Below are positions 23,901 through 31,526 of a stretch of 64,000 nt of DNA, piece after piece. Origin of the DNA: Lewinellaceae bacterium. Its GTDB lineage: Bacteria > Bacteroidota > Bacteroidia > Chitinophagales > Saprospiraceae. Within the stretch, counting starts at the first letter, position 1; each line of letters opens with the position of its first letter. The notes beneath the pieces are model-generated. The model saw only the letters and a program-made list of their open reading frames with translations, made no database searches and was not told the DNA's origin. The translations under genes and the position numbers were made by a program. Location of the stretch: positions 434,001-498,000 of the forward strand of contig JACJXX010000002.1 of NCBI GenBank assembly GCA_020636435.1. The letters are read 5' to 3'.

Positions 23901-26131
23901 CCCAGCAAAACCCGCAGCACACTTACAGCGCTCCAGGCACTTACGAGGTATGCCTGACTTCCAGCAGCCCCTGCGGCAGCGACCAAACCTGCAGCATGGT
24001 GGTGATTGCCTGCGCCGAGCCGGCAGCCGGCTTTTTGGCGCAGAGGAACGGCCTCACGGTAAACTTCACGGACACGACCACGAATATGCCTTCGCAGTGG
24101 ATTTGGAGTTTCGGCGACGGCGCCAACAGCAACCTCCAAAACCCGCAGCACGTCTTTGCCGCCCCCGGTGCCTATACCGTCTGCCTGCTGGCCGCCAGCG
24201 TCTGCGGCAGCGACCAGGTTTGCCGTCAGATAATCGTGAGTTGCCCGGCGCCCCAGGCCGCCTTCGGCTTCCAGTCCGATGAACTGACGCTTTCTTTCAC
24301 CGACCAGTCGCCCAACGCCCCTACCAGTTGGAACTGGGATTTCGGCGACGGCGCCACTTCTACCCAGGCCAACCCCCAGCATGCCTACGCCCTGCCGGGC
24401 AATTACCAGGTCTGCCTCCAGGTTGGCAGCGTCTGCGGCAGCACCGAGGTGTGCCAGACGGTCAGCGCCGGCTGCGCCGCCCCGGAGCCGGCTTATGCCT
24501 TCCAGGCCGACGAGCTGAGCCTGTCCTTTACCGACCAGACCACCAACGATCCGGAAGCCTGGTTGTGGACCTTCGGCGACGGCGGCTCCTCTACCCTGCC
24601 CAACCCGCAACATGACTACGCCGCGCCGGGAAGCTACCAGGTCTGCCTCCAGGCCAGCAGCCTGTGTGGCCAAAATACCGCCTGCCAGGTGATCGAAGTG
24701 AGCTGCGCCGCGCCGCAGTCGGCTTTCATTTATACGCCCAGTGCCCTTACGGTGTCCTTTGCCGACAACTCCCTTCCTGCCGCCAGCCAATGGTCGTGGG
24801 TATTCGGAGACGGGGGCGCCTCCAGTGAGGCCAACCCGCAGCACACCTACGCGGCGCCCGGCACTTACACCGCCTGCCTGCAGGTGAGCACCCTCTGCGG
24901 CAGCACGCAATCCTGCCAGACCTTTTCGCTGAGCTGTGCGGCGCCGATAGCTGGTTTCACGTTCACCGACAACCAACTGGCCGTCAGCTTTGCCGACCAA
25001 TCCACGAATGCCCCCACCCAATGGCAGTGGAACTTCGGCGACGGCGCTACTTCCACCCAGGCCAACCCGCAGCACACCTACAGCCTGCCCGGCACCTATC
25101 AGGTGTGCCTCACCGCCGGCAGCGTTTGCGGCATGACTCAGGTTTGCCAAAACCTCACCGTGAACTGCCTCGCGCCCCAGGCCAACTTCAACTACAGCGG
25201 CGACGAACTGGCGTTCAGTTTCAACGATATTTCCACCAACAACCCCGCCAGTTGGCTGTGGGCTTTCGGCGACGGCAATAATTCCACCGAGCAAAACCCC
25301 ACCCACGCCTTTGAATTTCCGGGCAGTTACCTGGTCTGCCTCTCCGTCAGCAGCCCCTGCGGCAATACGCAGCGCTGCGAACTGGTGGAAGTGAGCTGCA
25401 CGCCGCCGCAGGCCGGCTTCTCCTACACCGCCGACGGGCAGGCGGTTTCTTTTCAGGACACTTCCTCCGCCGGCGCCATCGCCTGGCTCTGGGCCTTCGG
25501 CGACGGCAACAGCTCTACCCAGCCCAACCCGCAGCATCTTTACAGTCAGCCCGGCGCCTACGAGGTGTGCCTCACGGTGAGCAACATCTGCGGCAACACC
25601 CAAAGCTGCAACACCCTGATGGTCAACTGCCAGATTCCGGTTGCGGATTTCAACTTCGCCATGCAGGGCCTGACCGCCAGCTTCATCGACGCCTCCGCCA
25701 ACAGCCCCGAAGAATGGCAGTGGAGCTTCGGGGACGGCAATACCTCCGCCCTGCCCGAACCCCTGCATACCTACGAATTCCCGGGCATTTACCAGGTTTG
25801 CCTGACCGTCGGGAACAACTGTGGGGAAGACGCACTCTGCCAGGAGGTGGAAATCATGACCACCGGCCTGGGCGGGCCAACCGAAAATGGGCTGCTGCTA
25901 AACTTCTATCCCAACCCCAGTTCGGGCCCGGCCTGCCTGCTGGTGGACGCGCCGGTTCGGGAGGATTATCAGTGGGCGTTGTACAATAGCCTGGGACAGC
26001 GGATGGAGGATGGAATAGGGAAGGCGGGGGAATTGCTGCCTCTGGCCCTTGATCCTTACCGGGCCGGGGTGTATTGGGTGCGGGTGCGGATGGGAGTTTT
26101 CCGGGGGGTGGTGAAGGTGGTGCGGGAGTAG
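20933..26131 (+). CDS. Giant secreted FG-GAP / ASPIC / multi-PKD protein with T9SS sorting domain
   Basis: 1732 residues. A signal peptide ends near 19 (SAAFSQ). Residues about 30-400 carry FG-GAP/VCBS repeats with Asp-rich calcium loops (DMNGDGLDD, DIDNDGDSD, DFDNDGHID). An ASPIC/UnbV-type region follows (about 404-489; NPNGIGARLELYG, IRWPSGNVD). Then come 15 PKD repeats of about 76 residues (about 490-1640), each with a WxWxFGDG core and flanking Cys pairs; the fifth is degenerate (WLWVVNGQDS). A T9SS sorting domain closes the chain (NFYPNPSSG to VVKVVRE). It is expected to be a long, disulphide-stabilised cell-surface adhesin. No neighbour shares an operon with it. Confidence 0.92.
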   Translation: MKKILLLLLSLIPSAAFSQVTFADSTANLEVRAIRSGSPVAVVDMNGDGLDDIVCLDSLHLLYIHYQLPDTAVFNSEFIAGLEGVKWSICVADADANGYNDIFTGGENDGLYLVRASNDGSSYTASVINSPAIFLQGSNFVDIDNDGDSDLFACNNDGLSLPLFNDGMGNFTPNYSLLNPVSTIPSDNSGNLGSVWTDYDNDSDLDLYIAKGSPDVDDPTDGRRLNLLFRNDGIGFLEIASQAGLQPLGQSRAADFADIDNDGDLDCFIINNDINNTLHLNLGNGLFIDITLASNLLSALNGIGPGVNAKFADFDNDGHIDLLYTSLGSDHALLLNNGNNTFTKAVAPFPGAPRRIQSAAVGDLNNDGFLDVYASFGFDYFQTSNEIDRLFINNGNANHYFKTRLKGVASNPNGIGARLELYGSWGKQIREIRSGEGYGVMNSYTAHFGLGASTAIDSLIIRWPSGNVDFLTNPPADTTLFIEEGDYCLPNSGFQFTRASLTVNFLGGGDAGVADWQWDFGDGQTGNGRQVSHTFPDDGTYTVCLSTSGSCGQAEFCTDITVSCFPPLSDFIYATDGLDVSFENLSVGDPTRYLWEFGDGETSTEVSPNHGFDTTGLYFVCLTSFNDCGSSTVCDFIQGSCGNVTTAFDYDAGGLSVQFIDYSSAGTNDWQWNFGDGTTSTEENPFHDFPMTGSYQVCLNISGVCGQGQYCRTVEVSCPPPVASFTTIPDELDIVFQDTSANEPTTWLWNFGDGSASTQEVPLHTYAVPGTYTVCLLAGSPCGQDSICQEITVTCNAPEAGFSYTQYELTAAFTDTSTNQPEAWLWVVNGQDSLQAPTFEYTFDSAATYEICLQASSICGMTETCRMVDISCATLEPGFTYQADARRLAFTDTSTATATAWIWDFGDGNSSYMQNPVHNYALPGDYEVCLTVANTCGDSIRACQPMSVRCPAPQAGFAYQSSMLSLFLSDTSSNAPSQWLWSFGDGNSSAQQNPQHTYSAPGTYEVCLTSSSPCGSDQTCSMVVIACAEPAAGFLAQRNGLTVNFTDTTTNMPSQWIWSFGDGANSNLQNPQHVFAAPGAYTVCLLAASVCGSDQVCRQIIVSCPAPQAAFGFQSDELTLSFTDQSPNAPTSWNWDFGDGATSTQANPQHAYALPGNYQVCLQVGSVCGSTEVCQTVSAGCAAPEPAYAFQADELSLSFTDQTTNDPEAWLWTFGDGGSSTLPNPQHDYAAPGSYQVCLQASSLCGQNTACQVIEVSCAAPQSAFIYTPSALTVSFADNSLPAASQWSWVFGDGGASSEANPQHTYAAPGTYTACLQVSTLCGSTQSCQTFSLSCAAPIAGFTFTDNQLAVSFADQSTNAPTQWQWNFGDGATSTQANPQHTYSLPGTYQVCLTAGSVCGMTQVCQNLTVNCLAPQANFNYSGDELAFSFNDISTNNPASWLWAFGDGNNSTEQNPTHAFEFPGSYLVCLSVSSPCGNTQRCELVEVSCTPPQAGFSYTADGQAVSFQDTSSAGAIAWLWAFGDGNSSTQPNPQHLYSQPGAYEVCLTVSNICGNTQSCNTLMVNCQIPVADFNFAMQGLTASFIDASANSPEEWQWSFGDGNTSALPEPLHTYEFPGIYQVCLTVGNNCGEDALCQEVEIMTTGLGGPTENGLLLNFYPNPSSGPACLLVDAPVREDYQWALYNSLGQRMEDGIGKAGELLPLALDPYRAGVYWVRVRMGVFRGVVKVVRE

Positions 26132-26140
26132 GCGGGAGGG

Positions 26141-26299
26141 TGTAACCTGCAGGATAGGTTCGTTGGCGATTTCGATGACATCGTATACCAGGCTTTTAAA
26201 CTGGTGGCCATCCCGGTGGAGGAATCCCAGGTAGGGGTTGAGGCCCGCCTTTACGCTTCGAGTGCTGCTTCCAACGAAAGGGGGATTGCGACTCATCAA
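26141..26299 (-). pseudogene. Fragment resembling CRISPR endonuclease Cas1
   Basis: About 53 codons read SSTRSVKAGLNPYLGFLH, RDGHQFKSLVYDVIE and then lose similarity. The Gly-Leu-Asn-Pro-Tyr...Phe-Leu-His and SLVYDVIE text match the conserved C-terminal region of Cas1 (LDPYxGFLH...LVxDVxE), where His and the Asp/Glu residues are metal ligands. The 5' and 3' parts are missing and no CRISPR array or other cas gene is present, so this is a relic at most. The assignment rests on motif memory over about 35 residues. Confidence 0.5.
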
Positions 26300-26338
26300 A
26301 AACCTGACCTTAGCTCAAGTCAATTTTTTCTTGTTCTT

Positions 26339-26386
26339 GACTTGAAACGAAGTCATTTTTTTGTAATTTTGACTTGAAATGAAGTC
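26339..26386. promoter_or_regulatory. Tandem palindromic operator-like sites
   Basis: GACTTGAAACGAAGTC (26339-26354) and GACTTGAAATGAAGTC (26371-26386) are near-identical palindromes 32 bp apart, about three helical turns, directly before the ATG of the ATPase pseudogene. A further AAGTCAA half-site lies at 26317. The spacing suggests binding of a dimeric regulator on one DNA face. Confidence 0.6.
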
Positions 26387-26389
26387 AAA

Positions 26390-26855
26390 ATGAAAATATT
26401 ATATGAATACCAGGAGCTGTATCTGGAGCGGGTCACCGATGAGCACTTTCGGTTTCTGTACAGCCAGTTGCCAAAAGGAGAGCGCATGTTGGCTATCAGA
26501 GGGCCGCGGGGCGCCGGTAAGACAACCTTGTTGTTGCAATGGCTGAAATACGAGTTGGGAACGGGTTCGGATTCCCTTTATGTTACAGCTGATCATCCCT
26601 GGTTTTATACCAACAGCCTGCTGGAACTGGCCGGAGACTTTTTTTCTCAACCAGTTGCGAAACGCCGGCCATAAAGTAAACCTCCCGCCAAAAGGAGATT
26701 TTCTCATTGATGGCAGCCTGGTTGCCGAAGTAGGCGGAAAAAACAAAGAGGGTAAACAAATCCGTGATATCCCAGATGCTTTCATCGCCGCTGATGATAT
26801 CGAAACCGGATTTCGCCAAAGAATCCCGCTCTGGCTGTTTGGTTTTCTATATTAG
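26390..26855 (+). pseudogene. DUF4143-family AAA ATPase, internally deleted
   Basis: The N-terminal 85 codons (YEYQELYLERVTDEHFR, Walker A GPRGAGKTT) are followed, in another frame, by the C-terminal end of the same family (NQLRNAGHKVNLPPKGDFL, EVGGKNKEGKQIRDI, IPLWLFGFLY). Family members are about 380 residues, so roughly 230 codons are missing; the junction lies in the T-rich run near 26635-26655. Walker B and the start of the DUF4143 nuclease-like domain are lost. The operator-like palindromes before the start are intact. Confidence 0.75.
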
Positions 26856-26998
26856 ACAGGATAGAATATGCTGTTTCAGGCATGCCGTCCGTTCAGGGCA
26901 GCGCATTGCCGCCCCACGTTCCCTTAAAAAACCAACCAAGCCCCTCCGGCAGCCACAGAAAATTGCGTCCCGGCAGGAAAAGTCGTAATTTCCCCCCC

Positions 26999-27640
26999 AT
27001 GAACGCTCTCATCCTCTTCGCCCATCCCGAGCCCCAATCTTTCAACGGCCGCCTGATGCGCCGCTCCGTCGAAGCGCTGGAAGCGGCCGGGCATACGGTC
27101 AGGGTCTCCGACCTCTACGCCCAGGGCTTTCGCGCCGAAGCCGGCCCCGGCGATTTCACCCGCCGCGCCAACCCCGATTATTTCGACCTGCAAAAGGAGC
27201 AGCTTTACGCGCTGGAGCACGGTACGTTCGTCCCGGAAATCGCCGCCGAGCAGGACAAGCTGCGCTGGGCGGATTTGCTGGTTGTCCACTTCCCCTTTTG
27301 GTGGTACAGCATGCCCGCTGTGGTCAAAGGCTATTTCGACCGGGTGTTTAGCGTGGGCTTTGCCTACGGGGGCGCTCATGAACTGGCCGGCAAGCAGGCC
27401 CTGCTCTGCACCACTACCGGCTCTCCGGACAGCTGGCTGTCGGACGATCAGCCGCCGGGCAGCGTCGAGCGGATTTTCCACCATATTCTGTACGGTACTT
27501 TTGCTTTTTGTGAAATGAAGGTGCTGATGCCCTACATCGTCTATAAGGCGAAGCGGCTGGAGGAGGAGGAGAAAAAAAGGGTGCTGGAGGAATGGGGAGG
27601 GATTCTGCGGAACCTGAATAAAAGAGTGGTTTTGTATTGA
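26999..27640 (+). CDS. NAD(P)H dehydrogenase (quinone) / flavodoxin-fold oxidoreductase
   Basis: 213 residues starting MNALILFAHPEPQSFNG; the 39 upstream in-frame codons look non-coding. The flavodoxin-like fold 2 signature is clear: phosphate-binding N-terminal HPEPQSFN, then VVHFPFWWYSMPAVVKGYFD, and GGAHELAGKQALLCTTTG contacting the flavin. These FAD enzymes (KefF/NQO1/MdaB-like) do two-electron quinone reduction in the cytoplasm. It appears monocistronic, and a palindromic element starts 17 bp after its stop. Confidence 0.9.
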   Translation: MNALILFAHPEPQSFNGRLMRRSVEALEAAGHTVRVSDLYAQGFRAEAGPGDFTRRANPDYFDLQKEQLYALEHGTFVPEIAAEQDKLRWADLLVVHFPFWWYSMPAVVKGYFDRVFSVGFAYGGAHELAGKQALLCTTTGSPDSWLSDDQPPGSVERIFHHILYGTFAFCEMKVLMPYIVYKAKRLEEEEKKRVLEEWGGILRNLNKRVVLY

Positions 27641-27656
27641 GTGGAGCCCTTTAGTT

Positions 27657-28013
27657 CTACTTTGTTACTTTAACAGGAGTGAGGGCCTCCAGGCCCGCGA
27701 AGGCTGCCTCAGGCAGCACTAAAAAAGACAACTGCTTACTAAAAACCTGCTTGAAGCAGGTTTTCGCGGGCCTGGAGGCCAATGTCATTAAGTTAAGCTG
27801 TGGGGCTTGTCGGAAGGCGACTTCAAGCTCGCCTTTCGACTTCGAGAAGCCACTAAAATCAACAGGCGAACTTTCTTCGCCCGCCGAAGCCTGGCGAAGG
27901 AGGGAGTCGCCAGTTGATAGCGCGGCTTCTCTTGGCCTTAACTTAATGGTGGTGGCCTGGAGGCCCGCGCTCCAGGTCATCCAAGCCTGCTAAATTTTAA
28001 AGTAACAAAGTAG
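27657..28013. mobile_element. Palindromic MITE-like element, copy A (about 357 bp)
   Basis: Ends CTACTTTGTTACTTTAA and TTAAAGTAACAAAGTAG are near-perfect inverted repeats, flanked by TTAG on each side (27651-27654 and 28016-28019), a possible target duplication; the right TTAG overlaps the stop of the PIN toxin gene. Nested inverted repeats include GGCCTCCAGGCCCGCG (27684-27699) / CGCGGGCCTGGAGGCC (27765-27780) and ATTAAGTTAAG/CTTAACTTAAT. The last 230 bp are almost identical to 32490-32716. An open frame of 104 codons inside is probably a by-product. Confidence 0.85.
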
Positions 28014-28015
28014 AA

Positions 28016-28432
28016 TTAGGAGGCAGGCCCTTCCGGGCCAATGGCAGGAATTCCCAATTTTTGGGCTTTTCTTATTAAGCGTTTATCTGAGGTTAATAAA
28101 GTAGCTTCCAGTTGTTGTGCAAGAACCAAATAATAACAATCATAGGCAGGATGTCCTAATTTACAAGCTAACTTCAAAGCCTCTTTCCAAAGTGGTTCCG
28201 AAGGAAAGAAAATATCCACTAACTGAATAGCTCCTTCTGCCAGTATTAATGATTCTTCAAGGCTGGCTTCTTCAATATGATGAAACTTCCAAGCGGCATT
28301 TGTTGCTTCTGAATAAAACAGATCAGGGGCTGAAACCTGGGTTGCCAATTCTAAATGTGGTAGGAATTGACCGGCTGAAGGCGCCTCGGTTACAACAGCA
28401 AATGCAGCGCTCACGTCTAGAATAATTTTCAT
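28016..28432 (-). CDS. PIN-domain ribonuclease toxin (VapC-like)
   Basis: 138 residues of the PIN family. Acidic metal-binding residues are seen in IILDVSAAF (Asp6), DLFYSEATNA, HPAYDCYYLVLA and LLTSDKRLIRKA. These toxins cleave RNA, often tRNA. Its ATG overlaps the stop of the upstream antitoxin gene (ATGA), the usual arrangement for VapBC/FitAB pairs. The inverted-repeat element (27657-28013) ends exactly at its stop codon without shortening the domain. Confidence 0.85.
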   Translation of the reverse strand: MKIILDVSAAFAVVTEAPSAGQFLPHLELATQVSAPDLFYSEATNAAWKFHHIEEASLEESLILAEGAIQLVDIFFPSEPLWKEALKLACKLGHPAYDCYYLVLAQQLEATLLTSDKRLIRKAQKLGIPAIGPEGPAS

Positions 28433-28680
28433 CGGCTATCCCTATCTTCTCTGATCCAGGCGGAGACGTCCACATTTGCCCATTTTTTCCACAAGTGAGC
28501 ATCCCGCTTAATTTTGGCTATCACCTTTTTTCTGCGCTCGCGAAAATCAAGCGGAACATCTAATCCTTTTGCCAGTGTAATAATTGCCTGCTGGCTTAGG
28601 CTCCTTCTTTCGCGCTCCGCCTCTTCTTTCAATGCCTGATAAATATCCTCCGGCAGTTTTCTGATTTGAAGTGTTGGCAT
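28429..28680 (-). CDS. Ribbon-helix-helix antitoxin (FitA/VapB-like)
   Basis: 83 residues from MPTLQIRKLPEDIYQAL; a longer frame reaches 28737 but would run through the operator. The N-terminal 45 residues (LQIRKLPEDIYQALKEEA, RRSLSQQAIITLAKGL) are a ribbon-helix-helix DNA-binding domain of the FitA type. The C-terminal tail (DAHLWKKWANVDVSAWIRE) would wrap around the PIN toxin. It precedes and overlaps the toxin gene by 4 bp. Confidence 0.85.
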   Translation of the reverse strand: MPTLQIRKLPEDIYQALKEEAERERRSLSQQAIITLAKGLDVPLDFRERRKKVIAKIKRDAHLWKKWANVDVSAWIREDRDSR

Positions 28681-28717
28681 GAATCCTTTTTTTTGCAAAG
28701 ATAAGAATAAAAAAAAT

Positions 28718-28736
28718 TGCATGCAATATGCATGCA
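28718..28736. promoter_or_regulatory. Operator-like double palindrome upstream of the toxin-antitoxin pair
   Basis: Two copies of the palindrome TGCATGCA separated by ATA lie 38 bp upstream of the antitoxin start. RHH antitoxins normally autoregulate by binding such paired sites. Confidence 0.65.
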
Positions 28737-28920
28737 CTTATTGCCATTAACCTTTCTTTTTAAAAGGCATCATTTAATTTTAACCTTGTTTTTTTAAAAA
28801 TATACTTTGATTTTATCATTCCTTACTTTCCCCCCCATTGACCAATATCATTGCTCCTTCTCAAAATTTTGTATAACTTTAGAAGTTATCGTATACAGAA
28901 CGAACAAAACACCCCTAACT

Positions 28921-29334
28921 ATGGCTACCAAAATACGCCGGGTGGATTACTTCTACGCCACCATCAAGGACCAGCCGGGAGAAGCCTACCTCTTCCTCCA
29001 GCAACTGGCCGACCTGGGCATCAACCTGCTCGCCTTCACCGCTGTGCCGGTCGGGCCGACGAGCACTCAGCTTTCCATCTTTCCGGAGGACGCCAAAAAC
29101 CTGACCGACCTGGCCCGGCATTCGGGCCTGAAGCTGGAAGGGCCCCATCACGCCATCCTGGTGCAGGGCAACGACGAAGTCGGCGCCCTGGCGGAGGTCC
29201 ATAAAAAAATCTACCGGGCGGGGGTCAATGTGTACGCTTCCACCGGGGTGGCTACCGACGACGAGACGTATGGCTACCTGCTGTATGTCCGCCCGGATTC
29301 CTACGAGCGGGCGGCGAAAGCGCTGGGGCTGTAG
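28921..29334 (+). CDS. ACT-domain-like small protein
   Basis: 137 residues from MATKIRRVDYFYATI; the 38 upstream in-frame codons look non-coding. Two ACT-like halves are visible: YFYATIKDQPGEAYLFLQQL...INLLAFTAVPVG and HAILVQGNDEVGALAEVHKKIYRAGVNVYAS. The ACT fold binds amino acids or similar ligands to regulate metabolism; no catalytic domain is attached. A TATAACTTTAG stretch 40 bp upstream resembles a Bacteroidota -7 element. Convergent with the sialate esterase gene. Confidence 0.75.
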   Translation: MATKIRRVDYFYATIKDQPGEAYLFLQQLADLGINLLAFTAVPVGPTSTQLSIFPEDAKNLTDLARHSGLKLEGPHHAILVQGNDEVGALAEVHKKIYRAGVNVYASTGVATDDETYGYLLYVRPDSYERAAKALGL

Positions 29335-29346
29335 TTTTTTACGTCA

Positions 29347-29391
29347 AAACCTGCCTGTCATCTCACGCTGGACTTCCGACAGGCAGCTTTT
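29347..29391. terminator. Bidirectional terminator between convergent genes
   Basis: AAAACCTGCCTGTC pairs with GACAGGCAGCTTTT; the stem CTGCCTGTC/GACAGGCAG (29351-29359, 29378-29386) is perfect, with A and T runs on the outer sides. Confidence 0.65.
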
Positions 29392-29419
29392 GCCGTTCAT
29401 CGTTGCTCAAATCTTCCGT

Positions 29420-31399
29420 TTACTTTTCTTGCGTCGACACCTTCAGCTCATCCGTCCGGAAAGGCGCGGCCGGCAGGCCGGCGTCGTTGTACAGGTCGAG
29501 TTGCCCGGGGTTGTCGGCCCAGGCGTAGCGGACGTATTTCGGATCAGGCACAGCTTCGCTGAATGCCCGGATGGTGTTGTCCTCGCCGATCCGGGCCTTG
29601 GCTGGGTGAAATACCCCGTCGGCGCCAGCGATGCTAAAGCCGCGCAGCCACTCCAGCCCGTGGCGGCTGACCAATTGCTGGCCAGTGTGGCTAAAATAAA
29701 GCCGGATTTGGTTGCCTTCCACCTTCGATGCTTTGTACACCGGGCCGCTGTATTCCAGCTCTTCCTTGTATACTACCGCGCGGGCGGCCAGCGCCAGGCG
29801 GCGCCCCACTTCCTGTTTGTTGCGGGGGTGGATGTCGTCGGCCTCTCCGATGTCGATGGCCAGGGCCATGCCGGTGTGGGGCTCTTTCAACGCCATGGTT
29901 TGCGACTCCCGCAACTCCGCCCACTGGCTTTCCGCCGGTTCTTCCTGCTCGGCGCGGAAGTTGGCCAACTGGACGAACAGGAAAGGGAAATCTCCCTCCC
30001 CCCACTGCTCCCGCCAGTCGCGGATCATCAACCTAAAGCGTTCCCGATACCGGAAAGCATCTCCTTCGTTGCTCTCTCCCTGATACCAGATGGCGCCCCG
30101 GATGCCGTAGGGGATCAAGGGGTGGATCATGGCGTTGAAGAGCAGGGCGGGCAGGCTGTTGGGATGCACTACTGCCGTCCGGGGAGGCAACTCAGCGGCT
30201 CCGATCGCGAAATGCCAGGCTCCCGCCAGGGGTATCGTCCGCCCGGGAGTGACGACTTTCAACGCTTCCGGCTCGCCGTACAGGCCGCCGCCGCCGCCCG
30301 TATCGATCACCCGGACCGTAACGGTGTTTTCTCCTTCTGCCAGCAACTCCGCCGGCACCGCATAGGACCGGTCGGCGTTGTACTGGTTGATCATCCGGCC
30401 CACCTCTACGCCGTTGACAAAAGTGACGTCGCTATCGTCGATGGGGCCCAGTTCCAGGGTTATCGGCCCGCCCAGGTCGCCGGCATGCAGCACAAAGGAG
30501 CGCTTGAACCAAACGGCGCCGTCCAGCCCCGGATAGCCCGCCTCTTCCCAGTGCTGGGGCAATTCCATGGTTTTCCAGCCGCTCCAGTCGTAGTTTTGTT
30601 TATTCCATTCCTCTTTCAGCCCGGCGTCCTGCTCATCGATGGCCTTTTCCCAGGCGGCCTGCTCGGCCCGGGAGCGCTCCATCATGGCGTCGAAGTCCAT
30701 TTCGCTGAGGCGCTTCGCCGTGGCGCCCAGCTCCGGGTCATCGGACAGGGCGGCGGCGCTGGTCCAGGTTTCTACCACAGTGCCGCCCCAACTGGCGTCG
30801 ACCAGCCCGATGGGCACTCCCAGGTTTTTCCGCAAATCCCGGCCGAAGAAGTAGCCTACTGCCGAAAAATCGCCCACCGTTTCGGGGCTGCAGCGCTGCC
30901 AACGCGCCGGCAGGGTGTTGTCCAGAGGCTTCGTATTCATGTCCTTCGGCACGGTAAAAAGGCGGATCTGCGGATGGCCCGCTGCGGCAATCTCCTCTTC
31001 CGGGTTATTGGCCAGGCTTACCGGCCATTCCATATTCGACTGGCCGGAGCAGAGCCAGACTTCTCCTATCAATATGTCGCGCAGTCGGATGGAACTGTCC
31101 TGGCAGGCGACTTCCAGCTCATAGGGGCCGCCGGCCTCCATGGCGGGCAGCGCTACTTCCCAATCGCCGTGTTCATCCGACCTGCCGACCACCGCCTCGT
31201 TGCCCAGCGCCACTTTTATGGTTTCGTCGGGCAGCGCCCAGCCCCATATCTTGATCGGCTGGCCCCGTTGCAGGACCATCTGATCGGAAAATATATAGGG
31301 GAGGGAGAGTCCGGCTTTCGCCTTTTGGCAGTGGACGGGTTGAATGCCTGCTGACATCAGAAAAAGGATAAGGAAGGTGGATCGGAAAATGGGAATCAT
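29420..31399 (-). CDS. Sialate O-acetylesterase (SASA family)
   Basis: 659 residues with a signal peptide (about 1-24). The catalytic Ser lies in CSGQSNMEW (Ser121); the second block is GAIWYQGESNEGDA (about 420), and Asp/His are in DIGEADDIHPRNKQ (about 500). The interior beta-sandwich (WFKRSFVLHAGDLGG to VNGVEVGRMINQYN) is the galactose-binding-like insert common in the family. It removes O-acetyl groups from sialic acids or xylan-type glycans, probably in the periplasm. No SusCD pair is adjacent. Confidence 0.9.
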   Translation of the reverse strand: MIPIFRSTFLILFLMSAGIQPVHCQKAKAGLSLPYIFSDQMVLQRGQPIKIWGWALPDETIKVALGNEAVVGRSDEHGDWEVALPAMEAGGPYELEVACQDSSIRLRDILIGEVWLCSGQSNMEWPVSLANNPEEEIAAAGHPQIRLFTVPKDMNTKPLDNTLPARWQRCSPETVGDFSAVGYFFGRDLRKNLGVPIGLVDASWGGTVVETWTSAAALSDDPELGATAKRLSEMDFDAMMERSRAEQAAWEKAIDEQDAGLKEEWNKQNYDWSGWKTMELPQHWEEAGYPGLDGAVWFKRSFVLHAGDLGGPITLELGPIDDSDVTFVNGVEVGRMINQYNADRSYAVPAELLAEGENTVTVRVIDTGGGGGLYGEPEALKVVTPGRTIPLAGAWHFAIGAAELPPRTAVVHPNSLPALLFNAMIHPLIPYGIRGAIWYQGESNEGDAFRYRERFRLMIRDWREQWGEGDFPFLFVQLANFRAEQEEPAESQWAELRESQTMALKEPHTGMALAIDIGEADDIHPRNKQEVGRRLALAARAVVYKEELEYSGPVYKASKVEGNQIRLYFSHTGQQLVSRHGLEWLRGFSIAGADGVFHPAKARIGEDNTIRAFSEAVPDPKYVRYAWADNPGQLDLYNDAGLPAAPFRTDELKVSTQEK

Positions 31400-31526
31400 G
31401 GTTTTTTTGCACTAAGATAATATTCCTGGCCAATAAAACTATGGATGCCGGAGCGAAGCGGAGGCCCCGTACCGGCGATAGCCGCGCCGGGGCTGTGGAT
31501 GTGGAGCGCAGCGACATCCCGACGAA

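Noticed and set aside
22343..25768. 1141-residue open frame opposite the PKD gene
   Set aside because: Produced by the repetitive high-GC sense codons; composition is Gly/Ala/Arg rich without any motif.
27679..27993. Conserved 104-110-residue protein shared by the two element copies
   Set aside because: The conservation is explained by whole-element DNA identity and nested palindromes; no start signal or domain.
29228..31354. 708-residue open frame opposite the sialate esterase
   Set aside because: Overlaps a well-supported enzyme gene in antisense and begins inside another gene.
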